From CADCWK01 sp964244115 (GTDB lineage: Bacteria > Chloroflexota > Chloroflexia > Thermomicrobiales > UBA6265): a stretch of 41,484 nucleotides of DNA. The stretch's first letter is position 1. The number at the start of each line of letters is the position of its first letter. Below, one piece after another: positions 24,903 to 33,764 of this stretch. A program made the translations under genes and the position numbers. The stretch lies in the NCBI GenBank assembly GCA_964244115.1, contig CAXTHM010000031.1, positions 1 through 41,484 on the forward strand, read 5' to 3'. The notes below the pieces were generated by a model, which was given only the letters and a program-made list of their open reading frames with translations, did not search any database and was not told the origin of the DNA.

Positions 24903-24995
24903 CTAGAGCAACTGTCCCAGCCCGAAGGCGATGCCGAAGAAGACGATGAATGCCGCGAAGATGATCAGGATGACGCGATAGAAGCCGCCGCCCAT
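24903..24995 (-). CDS. 30-residue single-pass membrane protein
   Basis: The minus strand reads MGGGFYRVILIIFAAFIVFF, then GIAFGLGQLL, then TAG: one hydrophobic helix after a short glycine-rich start. AGGAGG lies eight bases before the ATG, an excellent ribosome-binding site. It lies convergent to groEL, just past its terminator. Such very short hydrophobic proteins are easily missed in annotation. Function is unknown; regulation of a membrane complex is a general possibility for this size class. Confidence 0.7.
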   Translation of the reverse strand: MGGGFYRVILIIFAAFIVFFGIAFGLGQLL

Positions 24996-25105
24996 GGTAG
25001 ATCCCTCCTTACTCCTGCTTCCTACTCAATATCAACGCCAGCAGCTCGAACGTCCGTCTGGCCCTGCCCGAACCGTGGACGGTTGCAGACGCGGGGACAA
25101 GGGAA

Positions 25106-25143
25106 CGAGCCGGAGCATCCCGTCTGGGAAGCACCCCGGCTCG
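25106..25143 (-). terminator. Hairpin after the SnoaL-like gene
   Basis: CGAGCCGG and CCGGCTCG form an 8-bp stem around a 22-base loop that contains further CCC/GGG pairing, about 60 bp past the stop of the minus-strand gene. On that strand it is followed by TTCCCTTGT. Confidence 0.5.
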
Positions 25144-25204
25144 CTTCTCTCGATGCTCCTGTGGCCGTGCGCCGCCTGACCCGTCAGCGCGCGGGTAGTC
25201 GGGA

Positions 25205-25633
25205 CTACCCCATCGGTGGGATCGCGCCGATCTGCTGGAGCAGCGTCAGTCCATCGGCGATCAGCCACCGCTCCCGGATCTGGCCGTCCTCGACCCGGTC
25301 GATGTTGACCGATTCGATCCGGATCGGCCGGCCCGTCGCCGGAACCCCGGTGAACTCCGCCTGATGCGTGCCGGCCGTGACCACCCGCGTCACGACCTGA
25401 TCCCCCTCGACGACCATCGCCGTGACCGTCTCGGTCAGGTCTGGAAAGGCCGACCGGAGCCGCTGGATGAAAACACGGTGCCCGTCCCGACCCATCCGCA
25501 CCGGGATGTGGCTGGCCTGGAAGACGTAGTCCGGCGCGAGGAGCTCCTCGAAGATGTCCATGCGCCCCTGGCCCAGCACCTCGTCGAAGAACCGCTCCAC
25601 CACCCGCCGATTGCTCACCGCGACCGTCTCCAT
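25205..25633 (-). CDS. SnoaL-like (NTF2-fold) ester cyclase family protein
   Basis: ATG 25633 follows GGAGG with six bases between, giving 142 residues. The sequence has the SnoaL pattern: RRVVERFFDEVLGQGRMD, ELLAPDYVFQ, MGRDGHRVFIQRLRSAFPDL, VVEGDQVVTRVVTAGTH, FTGVPATGRPIRIES and GQIRERWLIADGLTLLQQIG. Members are small cone-fold enzymes or binding proteins (polyketide cyclases, limonene-epoxide hydrolase-like). The real substrate cannot be inferred because no biosynthetic neighbours are present. Confidence 0.88.
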   Translation of the reverse strand: METVAVSNRRVVERFFDEVLGQGRMDIFEELLAPDYVFQASHIPVRMGRDGHRVFIQRLRSAFPDLTETVTAMVVEGDQVVTRVVTAGTHQAEFTGVPATGRPIRIESVNIDRVEDGQIRERWLIADGLTLLQQIGAIPPMG

Positions 25634-25736
25634 CGTGATCCTCCACGTCTGACCAGCGTTCGTCGACCACCGGCATGCGATGTCAGGGTCGATATGAATC
25701 CAGACGACGACACGCGGCGATCGGTTCCGGGTGGAG

Positions 25737-25772
25737 CCCAAGGGACGCCGGGTCGACCCGGCGTCCCTTGGG
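25737..25772 (-). terminator. 36-bp perfect palindrome
   Basis: CCCAAGGGACGCCGGGTC is followed directly by its exact reverse complement. It lies 30 bp past the stop of the minus-strand kinase gene (25803). There is no T-run, so it is a U-less terminator candidate or a processing/protein-binding site. Confidence 0.6.
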
Positions 25773-25802
25773 GGCACACCTCACATGTACCCGGTACGGC
25801 CG

Positions 25803-26756
25803 CTACCGGAGCCATTGCCAGCGCGGGTCCGGTGTCGCGATCAGGAAGCGCAGGATGACCATCAGGCGCTGCATCGCCGGGCCGGGGGGTCGCAGCGCAC
25901 CGCTCTTCGGCTCTCGGCGACCGATGGCCGCCGCCGCCCAGTGGAGCTGGTAACGGAAGGCTCTCGCCTGCCAGAGGCGGAGCTGGTCGTCGTCCCAGTC
26001 GCCGTGCCCGAGATACCCCTCCAGCACGGTGGGCAGCATCGCCAGGGGCAGCTTGGCGAAGTCCATCGCCGGGTCCGCCAGGGCGGCATCGCCCCAGTCG
26101 ATCAGTGCCAAGAACGCACCGCTCGTGGGATCGACGAGCAGATTGCGCGGGGCGAGGTCGCCGTGGATCAGGACCACCGCCAGCGCTGACGGGACATACG
26201 GCGCCAGGCGATCGAACCAGTCCCGCAGCCAGGTCGCCGTCGCCGGGTCGAGCGCACCGGCCGCGACCAGTGGATCGAGCAGTAGTCGCGGGTCGTCCCC
26301 ATCGTCGTCCCGAGGGACGCCAGCCGGCGCCGCGAACCGGGACCCGGTGGCCGCGTGGAGGCGGGCGATCTGGCGGCCGACCTCCCTATAGATCGGCACC
26401 GATGCCGTCTCCGGCAGCCCGGCCCGCTCCAGGTCGGTTCCGGCCACGCGACGGAGCACCATGACCGGCCGGCCGGTCTGGTCGATGCCCTCCTCGAAGG
26501 CGATGATCTCCGGCGTCGAGATACCGGCGGATCGGGCGATCGGGACGACCAGGCGCTCCTTGCGCAGATCATCGGACAGCGGCCCATCGTTGCGTGGGAT
26601 GCGCAGGACCAGCTCGTCGCCGACCCGCCAGGTATGGTTGGCCTCGCCGGCCGGGAGCGCCTGGATCGTGGCCGGGTCGATCCCGAACCGGCGGACGATC
26701 CAGATGACGACCTCAGGGGGTGGCAGCGTGTCGGTCGTCAAGGTCCGCCTCTTCAC
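25803..26756 (-). CDS. APH/choline-kinase-like phosphotransferase
   Basis: The 317-residue protein has the aminoglycoside-phosphotransferase fold: LPAGEANHTWRVGDELVLRI for the nucleotide loop, the Brenner motif LIHGDLAPRNLLVD (catalytic Asp200, Asn205) and the metal site LIDWGDAALADPAMDFAK (Asp220). Such proteins phosphorylate small hydroxyl compounds (antibiotics, homoserine, choline, sugars). Resistance cannot be assumed from sequence. A second APH-type gene lies 2 kb downstream but is not closely similar. Confidence 0.88.
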   Translation of the reverse strand: MKRRTLTTDTLPPPEVVIWIVRRFGIDPATIQALPAGEANHTWRVGDELVLRIPRNDGPLSDDLRKERLVVPIARSAGISTPEIIAFEEGIDQTGRPVMVLRRVAGTDLERAGLPETASVPIYREVGRQIARLHAATGSRFAAPAGVPRDDDGDDPRLLLDPLVAAGALDPATATWLRDWFDRLAPYVPSALAVVLIHGDLAPRNLLVDPTSGAFLALIDWGDAALADPAMDFAKLPLAMLPTVLEGYLGHGDWDDDQLRLWQARAFRYQLHWAAAAIGRREPKSGALRPPGPAMQRLMVILRFLIATPDPRWQWLR

Positions 26757-27063
26757 GTCGTCGTGGCAATCCCGTCGCTGGCAGGCGATCGACTCCGGCT
26801 GGCGTTACGCTCATGACGACAACGCCGACGACCTCGACCTCGACCTTGACCGGGACGAAGCGCAGATCGCGAACGACGTCGAGCTCGCCTACGAGAATGG
26901 CGATTCCGGCCTGATGGTCATCGGCCGAGGCCACCGTCATGACGACGCCTGGCGCGACGCCCTCGACCAAATGGGCATCGCGGCATCCTGGCCCTCCACG
27001 ATCGATCATCGACCGATCAGCCGGGACCGGGACCTCAGCGATGGTCCGGGCGAACCATCGGGC
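26757..27063. other. Spacer without a confident gene
   Basis: The plus strand has a protein-like stretch (DVELAYENGDSGLMVIGRGH at about 26878-26937) but no good start, and its frame stays open across the whole next gene. The minus strand offers a 98-codon frame without family features. A remnant gene is possible; nothing is called. Confidence 0.4.
27039..27060 (-). terminator. Short hairpin after the esterase gene
   Basis: CGATGGT and ACCATCG pair around an 8-base loop, immediately past the minus-strand stop at 27064. There is no T-run. Confidence 0.4.
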
Positions 27064-27702
27064 TCACCGCGACCGGGCATCGCCGTTCAGCCAGGTCCGT
27101 GCCGCGTCGACCTCGGTCATCGTGATCTGGTGGCCGCCGGTCTCCCATCGCAGCGTCACCTCGGCGTCGGCCGCCTCGTAGAGCGAGGCGAGCCGCTCGA
27201 CCTGCGCGACCGGGACCAGCGGGTCGGCCTGCCCGGCACCGATGAACACGCGCGTCCCGGTCAGGTCCGGCAGCGTCTCGGGCTCGAAGGGGAGCATCGG
27301 GCTCAGCAGGGCCGCGCCATGCAGGGTGCCCGGGTTCCGGAAGAGCAGCGAGGCGGCGATATTGGCGCCGTTGGAGAAGCCGACCGCGACGACTCTGGTG
27401 GCGTCGAAGCCGTACGTCGTCGCCGCGGACCCGATGAACTCCGCCAGCTCGCCCGTCCGGAACGCCAGGTCCTCCTGATCCAGCACGCCCTCAGCCAGCC
27501 GCCGGAAGAAGCGTGGCGCGCCACCCTCGGAGACCTTGCCGCGCGGGCTCAGGACGCCGGCGTGGGGAGCCAGCGCCTGCCCGAGCGAGAGCAGGCTGTG
27601 CACATCGCCGCCCGTGCCGTGGAGCAGGAGGAGCGTCGGCGCGCCCGAGGTGGGGTCGGATGGCGGGTCGTAGCGATGGGTGAATCCCAGGATCTCGGGC
27701 AT
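27064..27702 (-). CDS. Phospholipase/carboxylesterase-type alpha/beta hydrolase
   Basis: ATG 27702 follows AGGAG with six bases between, giving 212 residues. The fold markers are LLLLHGTGG (oxyanion hole, about 24-32), GFSNGANIA (Ser110), FIGAGQADPLVP (Asp160) and GGHQIT (His191), matching the YpfH/acyl-protein-thioesterase-like dienelactone-hydrolase group. It is cytosolic and hydrolyses small esters. The start region faces the divergent split-barrel flavoprotein gene. Confidence 0.9.
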   Translation of the reverse strand: MPEILGFTHRYDPPSDPTSGAPTLLLLHGTGGDVHSLLSLGQALAPHAGVLSPRGKVSEGGAPRFFRRLAEGVLDQEDLAFRTGELAEFIGSAATTYGFDATRVVAVGFSNGANIAASLLFRNPGTLHGAALLSPMLPFEPETLPDLTGTRVFIGAGQADPLVPVAQVERLASLYEAADAEVTLRWETGGHQITMTEVDAARTWLNGDARSR

Positions 27703-27949
27703 GGTGAACTCCTGTCGGGTATCAGCGGGGTGCCCGCCTCGGTCGGCGGCATCGATCTCCGCCGATGATAGCCGCCCAGCGGCGGGATCGGTTCGACCGG
27801 AGCGCGGTCTTCCGGACCGTAGCGTCTCCGGCACCAGTGTGCCGGACTGGATCGAGCCCGGACGTCATCGTCCCGGCTCTGGCATGATGCCGCGGAGTCG
27901 GACGATTCGCCCGCCCACGCGTGAAGCCCACCGAACGGAGTTCCCAGAC

Positions 27950-28345
27950 ATGGCCGAGATTCCCGCCGCCTTCCACGACCTACTCCGAACCCCCGGCACC
28001 GCGACCCTGACGACCAATGGCGCCGACGGCTACCCGCAGTCGACCGCCCTCTGGTACCACTTCGACGGCGAGGTGATCCGGATCGTCATGCAGGCCAGCA
28101 CCCGGAAGGCGAAGAACCTCCAGCGGGACCCGCGCTGCACCTTCATCCTGATCGACCCGAACGACTCCCACCGGGTGATCGAGGTCCGCGCCGACGCCGA
28201 CCTGACGATCGAGCAGGGCAACGACCGTCCGCTCTCGGCGATGATCCTGGCCCATTACGGCACCAGTTGGGACCGGATGTCGAACGTCGACGCGCCCCGC
28301 GCGATCGCGACGCTCCGGCCGGTCCGGGTCAACACTGTCGGCTGA
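27950..28345 (+). CDS. Split-barrel flavin/F420-dependent (PPOX-class) enzyme
   Basis: The 131-residue protein has the pyridoxamine-phosphate-oxidase-like split barrel: LLRTPGTATLTTNGADGYPQ, TALWYHFDGEVIRIVMQAST, RKAKNLQRDPRCTFILID and VIEVRADADL. These match the short PPOX-class F420- or FMN-dependent reductases common in Actinobacteria and Chloroflexota. Which cofactor is used cannot be decided by eye. CGGAG lies about nine bases before the ATG. It diverges from the esterase gene. Confidence 0.87.
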   Translation: MAEIPAAFHDLLRTPGTATLTTNGADGYPQSTALWYHFDGEVIRIVMQASTRKAKNLQRDPRCTFILIDPNDSHRVIEVRADADLTIEQGNDRPLSAMILAHYGTSWDRMSNVDAPRAIATLRPVRVNTVG

Positions 28346-28652
28346 TACCGTCGGCTGGCCGGGCCGACAGGAGAGCGAGGCCGCATGATGCGTCCCGACC
28401 GGCGTGATCGGCGTGATCGGCGTGATCGGCGTGATCGGCGTGATCGGCGTGATCGGCGTGCTCGGGTTCGAGACGCGGGGCCACCCTGCGCACCGGAGCC
28501 GGTCATGGCCCGGCCATCGTCGCGCTCCAGGATGCATCGGGGCCGGAGAACGATCCGGCGGCGGCGTGGTCGCGGTGCCGGCTGTACCTGACGGCACGCG
28601 GATGGGCCCGCGCTGATCGTGTCCGGGCGGTCGGCGCGACCGGAGCGACGCC
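28346..28652. other. Spacer carrying a 9-bp tandem repeat
   Basis: About 300 bp between two converging genes with no supported gene. The only structure is the GGCGTGATC array. Frames across it give GVI, RRD or TPI repeats and look artificial. Confidence 0.6.
28401..28463 (+). repeat. 9-bp tandem repeat, GGCGTGATC x7
   Basis: Six exact copies of GGCGTGATC are followed by one GGCGTGCTC, without spacers. This is a minisatellite between the PPOX-class gene and the APH-type gene, likely variable in copy number between strains. Confidence 0.95.
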
Positions 28653-29687
28653 TCAGATCCCGCGCATGCCGAGGTACGAACCCGTCGACATGGAGGACAG
28701 GACGCGGAACGGGTCGCCGGCGAACTCGCCGGGAACGCCATCCGGCTCGGGCTGGGCGGCGGCGACGCGCTCCCAGGTCAGCGCCCGGGCGATCCGGGCC
28801 AGCCAGCAGGCGAGTTCCAGTTCCCCGATGAGCTCGGACAGCGGCGCGAGGTCGGTGAACGGCGCGAGGTAGGCGTCCCGCGCCGCGAGCAGCCGGGGGT
28901 CATCCGGCGCCAGACCGTAGTAGTCCACCAGTACCCCGAGGCAGACGAGCATGCTGGTGAACGGGTGAGCAACGCCGCTGTCGCCCCAGTCGTAGAACCG
29001 GAAGGCGCCGCCTCCCGGCAGACCGGACCGGATGTTCTCCGTGTGGAGATCGTTGTGATCCAGGGACGATGGGATCACCGAGCGGGCCAGCCGCTCGCAC
29101 CCGTCGATCACGGCCGGACGCAGCGCCGCGGTTCGTTCCCAGAGCGCCTGGTCCGCCGCCGCGCCATGCCGATCGACGAATGCCCGGGTCGCGCGGAGCA
29201 TCTCATCGAAGACCGCCGGCAGCGCCGCCGGCCGCATGTCGCGGGTGCCGACCGCGAGCATCTCCCCGACGTGCGGGACGAGCGCCCGTTGCAGGGCCGC
29301 GTACTCCGGCAACGCCCGGGTGAGCACGTCCAGGAGCGTGTCGATCGACGCTCCCTTCGGGACGACGGGCGGTCCGGCGTCCCGCAGCAGCAGCCAGCCT
29401 CGGTCCGTGTCGACCGCGATCGGGTGGAGGACGAACCGGGGTGCCGCCTGGACCAGGACCCGGTACAGCCCGGCCTCGTAGTGCGTATCGTCACTGCCGG
29501 CCTTAAACCAGACCGGCCCGGCGGTCGTCGGCGCCGTCTGGACCGTCCCCCAGGGCTGGATCCGGGTCTGCTCGACGGCCCCGGTCCGGTGGATCCCTGC
29601 CCGTGTGAGCCGCTCATCGAGCCAGCCGGTCGCTCCGGATCGCCACACCGCCGTCGACCAGACCGCAACACCACGCCCGTCGCTCAT
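28653..29687 (-). CDS. APH-family phosphotransferase
   Basis: ATG 29687 follows a GGAGGGGGG leader, giving 344 residues. The catalytic loop reads SSLDHNDLHTENI (His211, Asp213, Asn218) and the metal-binding segment FYDWGDSGVAHPF (Asp233), where HNDLHTEN replaces the more usual HGDxxxxN. PVWFKAGSDDTHYEAGLY carries the ATP-site Lys and a Glu. It probably phosphorylates a small molecule; no resistance claim is justified. It lies 93 bp before the VOC dioxygenase stop region in the same direction, but a shared transcript is uncertain. Confidence 0.87.
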   Translation of the reverse strand: MSDGRGVAVWSTAVWRSGATGWLDERLTRAGIHRTGAVEQTRIQPWGTVQTAPTTAGPVWFKAGSDDTHYEAGLYRVLVQAAPRFVLHPIAVDTDRGWLLLRDAGPPVVPKGASIDTLLDVLTRALPEYAALQRALVPHVGEMLAVGTRDMRPAALPAVFDEMLRATRAFVDRHGAAADQALWERTAALRPAVIDGCERLARSVIPSSLDHNDLHTENIRSGLPGGGAFRFYDWGDSGVAHPFTSMLVCLGVLVDYYGLAPDDPRLLAARDAYLAPFTDLAPLSELIGELELACWLARIARALTWERVAAAQPEPDGVPGEFAGDPFRVLSSMSTGSYLGMRGI

Positions 29688-29780
29688 GGCTCCCCCCTCC
29701 GACAGGTGACACGGCGGCGACGAGGATCGCATCGCCGCCGCCATCATCTTCATCTCACGATGTTCATGGGAGGCCGCGCG

Positions 29781-30728
29781 TCAGTCGATCGGCTTGAGGG
29801 CGGCGACGATCTCGGCCCGGCGCGGCTCGAGGAACGGCGCCAGCACGACCTTCTCGCCGAGCGTCGCCTCGTCCTCGTCCACCCCGAAGCCCGGCCCGTC
29901 CGTCGCCAGCTCGAACAGGACGCCGTTGGGCTCGCGGAAGTACAGACTGCGGAACCAGTAGCGGTCGACCTGGCCGCTGTTGCCGATCCTGTGCTCCCGC
30001 AGCCGCTCGGTCCAGGCGTCGTAGGCGTCGTCCGGCATGCGAAAGGCGACGTGGTGGACCGCACCGGCGCCCTGCTGCGCCAGCGCGAGGCCCGGCTCGA
30101 CGGCGACGTGCAGCTCGGCCCCGGTTCCGCCCGGCCCCATCTCGTAGACGTGGACCGTCGTACCCTCACCGAACCGGTTGGCGTACTCGCGCACCGGCCG
30201 CATGTTCATCACCCGCCGCAGGGTGTCATCGGTCGGCGCCAGGTCCGGCACGCTGATCGTGATCGGCCCGAGCCCGCGGATCTGGTGCTCGGCCGGGATC
30301 GGGCTCCGGTCCCACGGGAACCCCTCGCCCTCGCCGCCGTCATCGATCAGCGACAGGCGCTGCCCCTCCGGGTCCTCGAAGTCCAGCACCCAACGGCCGT
30401 CGCGCTGCGTGACGTCGGCGGCATCGACACCCTGCTCGGGCAGATAGCGCGCCCACCAGTCGAGCGTCGCCTTGCCGGAGACGCGCAGCGCCGTCCGGAC
30501 GACGGAACTCGTGCCGCGGCGCTCCTTGGGTACGGGCCAGTCGAAGAAGGTCAGGTCGCTGCCGGGGCTGCCCTTGGCGTCGGCGTAGAACAGGTGGTAG
30601 GCGCTGACGTCGTCCTGGTTGACACTCCGCTTGACGAGCCGCATCCCCAGTACCTGCGTGTAGAAGCGATGATTCTCCCGGATCGCCGCCGAGACGGCCG
30701 TCAGATGGTGGATGCCGGTAAGGTCCAT
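29781..30728 (-). CDS. VOC-family ring-cleaving dioxygenase (MhqO/MhqE-like)
   Basis: ATG 30728 follows GGGGAG, giving 315 residues with two glyoxalase/VOC modules. The first starts MDLTGIHHLTAVSAAIRENH and contains FYTQVLGMRLVKRSVNQDD, a hallmark of the hydroquinone-specific dioxygenases. The second has AVHHVAFRMPDDAYDAW and GVLFELATDGPGF, supplying the metal-binding His and Glu. Relatives MhqO/MhqE in Bacillus act in quinone detoxification. No MarR-type regulator is adjacent. Confidence 0.9.
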   Translation of the reverse strand: MDLTGIHHLTAVSAAIRENHRFYTQVLGMRLVKRSVNQDDVSAYHLFYADAKGSPGSDLTFFDWPVPKERRGTSSVVRTALRVSGKATLDWWARYLPEQGVDAADVTQRDGRWVLDFEDPEGQRLSLIDDGGEGEGFPWDRSPIPAEHQIRGLGPITISVPDLAPTDDTLRRVMNMRPVREYANRFGEGTTVHVYEMGPGGTGAELHVAVEPGLALAQQGAGAVHHVAFRMPDDAYDAWTERLREHRIGNSGQVDRYWFRSLYFREPNGVLFELATDGPGFGVDEDEATLGEKVVLAPFLEPRRAEIVAALKPID

Positions 30729-30983
30729 GTGCGTTCTCCCCATAGTCGTCCGCGAATGCGTTCGGGCCGGATTCCCAGACCCGACAGCTCCGCAGGTCAC
30801 TTACGATATGTTAGCACAGAGCTGGCGCCGCGGTCCGGCCGTCATGCCCATCACTCGTGGGTCGATCCCCGGGCCGGGCGATGACCCCACACCGCGTGCG
30901 GCTCGTCTATGATCGAGGCGATGTCTTCGACCGCCGGGCGGGACCGCACCGGTCCCGCCGCACATCGATCAGGGAGTCCCGCC

Positions 30984-31835
30984 GTGAATGTGTTCATCTC
31001 CGTCGATATCGAGGGCATCTCCGGGGTCGTCCACGCCGACATGATGATGCCGGGCCAGACCGAATACGGTCGCGGGCGCCGGCTGATGACCGAAGATGCC
31101 AACGCCGCGATCGAGGGCGCGGTCCGGGCGGGGGCGGACTATCTCCTCGTCGCCGACGGCCACGGCCCGATGCGCAACCTGCTGGTCGAGGAGCTGCACC
31201 CGGCCGCTCATCTGCTGACCGGCAGCGCCGAGGCCCGGCCCTTCTGCCAGCTCGAAGGAGCGGACGAGCGCCCGTTCGACGCCGCGCTGTTCGTCGGCTA
31301 CCACGCCATGGCGAAGACCTTCCGGGCGATCCACCCGCACACGATCGCCGGGGCGGTCGTCCATGAGCTGCGGCTCAACGGCGTGCCCCACGGCGAGACC
31401 GGGCTCAACGCCGCCATCCTCGGGTCGCTGGGCATCCCGACGGTGCTGGTCACGGGGGACGAGACGACCTGCGGCGAGGCGACCCGGATGCTGGGCGACG
31501 CCGTCACGACGGTCGCCGTCAAGCGTGCGACCGGTCGCAACGCCGCCATCTGCCGGCCGCTGGGTGAGGCCCGGGCCGAGATCGGGGCGGCGGCCGAGCG
31601 GGCGCTGGGGTCGATCGGGACGGTCACGCCCTATCGCCCGGCGGAACCCTTCCGGATCGAGGTCGACTTCCTCACCATGCCGCAGTGCGACCGTGCTTCC
31701 CGGGTGGCCGGCGTCGAGCAGGTCGGCCCGGTCACGATCGCGCTCACCGCCGGCCCATCGCCGTGGGCGCAGTACCGCACCCTCTGGGCGGCGCTGCGCT
31801 CCGCCCTCTACGAGCCGGCCTCGTTCCTGGCCTGA
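30984..31835 (+). CDS. M55-family D-aminopeptidase (DppA-like)
   Basis: Translation is placed at GTG 30984, eight bases after AGGGAG, giving 283 residues. Zinc ligands of the DppA family are visible: SVDIEG (Asp8, Glu10), DGHG (His60), GYHAMA (about His107) and HGETGLN (about Glu138); IHPHTIAG carries the expected catalytic His. DppA-type enzymes hydrolyse D-Ala-containing or other peptides and form ring-shaped oligomers. It stands alone, divergent from the dioxygenase. Confidence 0.9.
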   Translation: MNVFISVDIEGISGVVHADMMMPGQTEYGRGRRLMTEDANAAIEGAVRAGADYLLVADGHGPMRNLLVEELHPAAHLLTGSAEARPFCQLEGADERPFDAALFVGYHAMAKTFRAIHPHTIAGAVVHELRLNGVPHGETGLNAAILGSLGIPTVLVTGDETTCGEATRMLGDAVTTVAVKRATGRNAAICRPLGEARAEIGAAAERALGSIGTVTPYRPAEPFRIEVDFLTMPQCDRASRVAGVEQVGPVTIALTAGPSPWAQYRTLWAALRSALYEPASFLA

Positions 31836-32011
31836 TCCGGCCTGACGCGACCCGACGGGAGCCAGTCTCATGGCCGATGCACGCACGACCCGGAGCCCGA
31901 ACCGTCCGGATCTTGTGTGACCCAGACGATCGTGTCGTATGGCTGCCAACGGGACGCCGGGATGCTCCGAATGGGTTCCCACTTCGCCGCGAGCGTTTCG
32001 TTCGGAGGAAA

Positions 32012-32046
32012 GCCGATGACCCTCCTGCGGGATCAGGGTCATCGGC
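32012..32046 (-). terminator. Terminator of the PH-domain gene
   Basis: GCCGATGACCCT and AGGGTCATCGGC form a perfect 12-bp stem around an 11-base loop, 44 bp past the minus-strand stop, followed on that strand by TTTCC. Confidence 0.75.
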
Positions 32047-32089
32047 AGTTCATCGGGATGTATGGGGATCGGGCGATTCGCGTCGACTC

Positions 32090-32467
32090 CTACCGGAACA
32101 TCCCGCCGAGGATGAGATCGTGCGCCATGTGGGCCTTATCAGCACCGCGGAACTCGAACTCGAACGACTCGCTTCCAGCCCGGAGTTCCATCTTGCTGCT
32201 CCCGAAGAAACCCCGACCGGTCAGCAACCCGCTCTCATCCTCGGCCGCGATCGACGTGATTCGGCTGTAGGGAATCGAGACCATCGATTTCGTCTTCCGG
32301 GCGAACGCCTTGTCGTAGATGATGACCCGCATCGAGGTCACGCCCAGGAACCCTGTCCCGCCCCCTTTCATGTCGAAGACGCCGAGGACGCGCTCACCCT
32401 GCAGGAGCGCCGCTTCGATCTTCTGGAACTGCTCACGCTTGTCGAAGTAGGGTCCGTCCTGGGCCAT
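32090..32467 (-). CDS. Bacterial PH-domain protein
   Basis: The 125-residue cytosolic protein has an N-terminal helix (REQFQKIEAALLQGERVLGV) and a PH-like beta barrel: MKGGGTGFLGVTSMRVIIYD, SMVSIPYSRITSIAAEDESG and KMELRAGSESFEFEFRGAD. It matches the short PH-domain proteins often called bPH or DUF1696-like. AGGAG lies seven bases before the ATG. The function of the family is not settled. Confidence 0.82.
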   Translation of the reverse strand: MAQDGPYFDKREQFQKIEAALLQGERVLGVFDMKGGGTGFLGVTSMRVIIYDKAFARKTKSMVSIPYSRITSIAAEDESGLLTGRGFFGSSKMELRAGSESFEFEFRGADKAHMAHDLILGGMFR

Positions 32468-32655
32468 GCGATTGCTCCTGTCGACCTGATCGAACGTTCA
32501 TGACCAACCGTTCCAGCCAGACTCTTGGAATCCGACAGCGGTCAGCGAGGCGCGGGGGGCGTGGGGCGTGGGACGATCACGATCGCCCTGAGCCGGTCGA
32601 TGCGCTACCGTTCGGTCACTGAGCGTGCACCGCACCTGGAAGGTCAGTTCGCCGA

Positions 32656-33675
32656 ATGACACCGCAATCGATCGTCTTCTCGACCGACCCGGACTATTTC
32701 GCCGCCGCCCAGCGGGAACTGGCCATGGCCTTCCCGGGCGCGACGACCGAGCGGCTCGGGCCGGACCTCGGTCGGCTCACCGGTGGGCCGGAAGACCTCC
32801 CGGCCGTGCTCGATCGCCTCCGGGAGGTGCCGGTCGTCTTCGTCCGCCACCTGATGCGGGAGGTGGCGATGCTGCCGCTCGACCGCGTCCGGCGGGACAA
32901 GCAGTCGGTCAGCAAGGCGGTGATCGATCTGGTCTCGGCCGGGACGCCGCTGGCCGTCCAGATCTGGTCCAGCGGCGAGTCGTCGCTGGCCTACGGGGCG
33001 GAGGAGCTCTGGCACCACCTGTCCGACGAGTTCGGCCGCCGGGGCAGCGCCGTGACGCGCTCCGGCGCCGACCTCACACTCGGGCTCTGCATCACCGGGC
33101 GGGGCATCGTCGTCGGCCTGACGCCGCCGCTGGAGGGCTACGCCGACTGGCCGGGCGGCCGGATCCGTCTGCGGCGGGACGAGGGCCAGATCTCGCGGGC
33201 CGAGTTCAAGCTGGAGGAACTGCTCGCCCTCGGCGTCGTCGCGCTGCCGGATCACGGCGTCGCGGTCGACCTCGGCGCGGCGCCGGGCGGCTGGACGCGG
33301 ATCCTGCGCCGGGCCGGGCTGCGGGTAATCGCGGTCGACCCGGGGGCGCTGGACGATCGGCTCGGGGACGACACTGGGATCACCCACGTCCCGCAGACCG
33401 CCGCGCCCTTCCTGGCTCGCAATGCCGAGGCGTTCGACGTCGTCGTCGATGACATGCGGATGATCCCGGCGATGTCGGTCGACCTGATGCTGGCCGCGGC
33501 CCGCCACCTCGCCCCCGGCAGCCTCGGCATCATGTCGCTCAAGCTGACGCCCCATTTCGCCGTGGAGACCGTCGACGGGGCAATCGCCGCCCTCGGTCGG
33601 GCCTATGAGATCGTCTTCGCCCGCCAGCTCTATCACAATCGCAACGAGGCCACCGTCGTCGTTCGCAAGCGCTGA
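32656..33675 (+). CDS. RlmM/FtsJ-type rRNA 2'-O-methyltransferase
   Basis: The 339-residue protein combines an N-terminal THUMP-like half (about 1-165) with a Rossmann methyltransferase. The SAM motif is VDLGAAPGGWT (204-214), and the 2'-O-methyltransferase tetrad K-D-K-E is complete: Lys185 in SRAEFKLEE, Asp266 in VVVDDMR, Lys296 in MSLKLT and Glu331 in HNRNEATVVV. This fits RlmM, which methylates a cytidine of 23S rRNA, though the exact site here is inference. It precedes the Ada/AlkA-type gene by 89 bp on the same strand. Confidence 0.88.
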   Translation: MTPQSIVFSTDPDYFAAAQRELAMAFPGATTERLGPDLGRLTGGPEDLPAVLDRLREVPVVFVRHLMREVAMLPLDRVRRDKQSVSKAVIDLVSAGTPLAVQIWSSGESSLAYGAEELWHHLSDEFGRRGSAVTRSGADLTLGLCITGRGIVVGLTPPLEGYADWPGGRIRLRRDEGQISRAEFKLEELLALGVVALPDHGVAVDLGAAPGGWTRILRRAGLRVIAVDPGALDDRLGDDTGITHVPQTAAPFLARNAEAFDVVVDDMRMIPAMSVDLMLAAARHLAPGSLGIMSLKLTPHFAVETVDGAIAALGRAYEIVFARQLYHNRNEATVVVRKR

Positions 33676-33764
33676 CCGGACCGGCCACGACCAGTCTCCG
33701 GGCAATCGACATCCGTGTCCGAAAACCGCCAGACATCGGCGGCCGGCGGGCGTATCCTCAGGGC

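Noticed and set aside
26728..27063. Plus-strand protein-like frame with ENGDSGLMVIGRGH
   Set aside because: It has no ribosome-binding site or clear start, and the frame has no stop until deep inside the opposite-strand esterase gene.
28401..28463. Tandem repeat as a CRISPR array
   Set aside because: The 9-bp units are contiguous with no spacers, and there are no cas genes.
25803..29687. Two APH-type kinases read as antibiotic-resistance genes
   Set aside because: Only the general kinase motifs are visible. The family includes many metabolic kinases, and nothing in the neighbourhood points to resistance.
31870..31920. A 16-codon plus-strand frame (MADARTTRSPNRPDLV) after the M55 gene
   Set aside because: It is too short, its ribosome-binding site is badly spaced, and it shows no hydrophobic or conserved feature.
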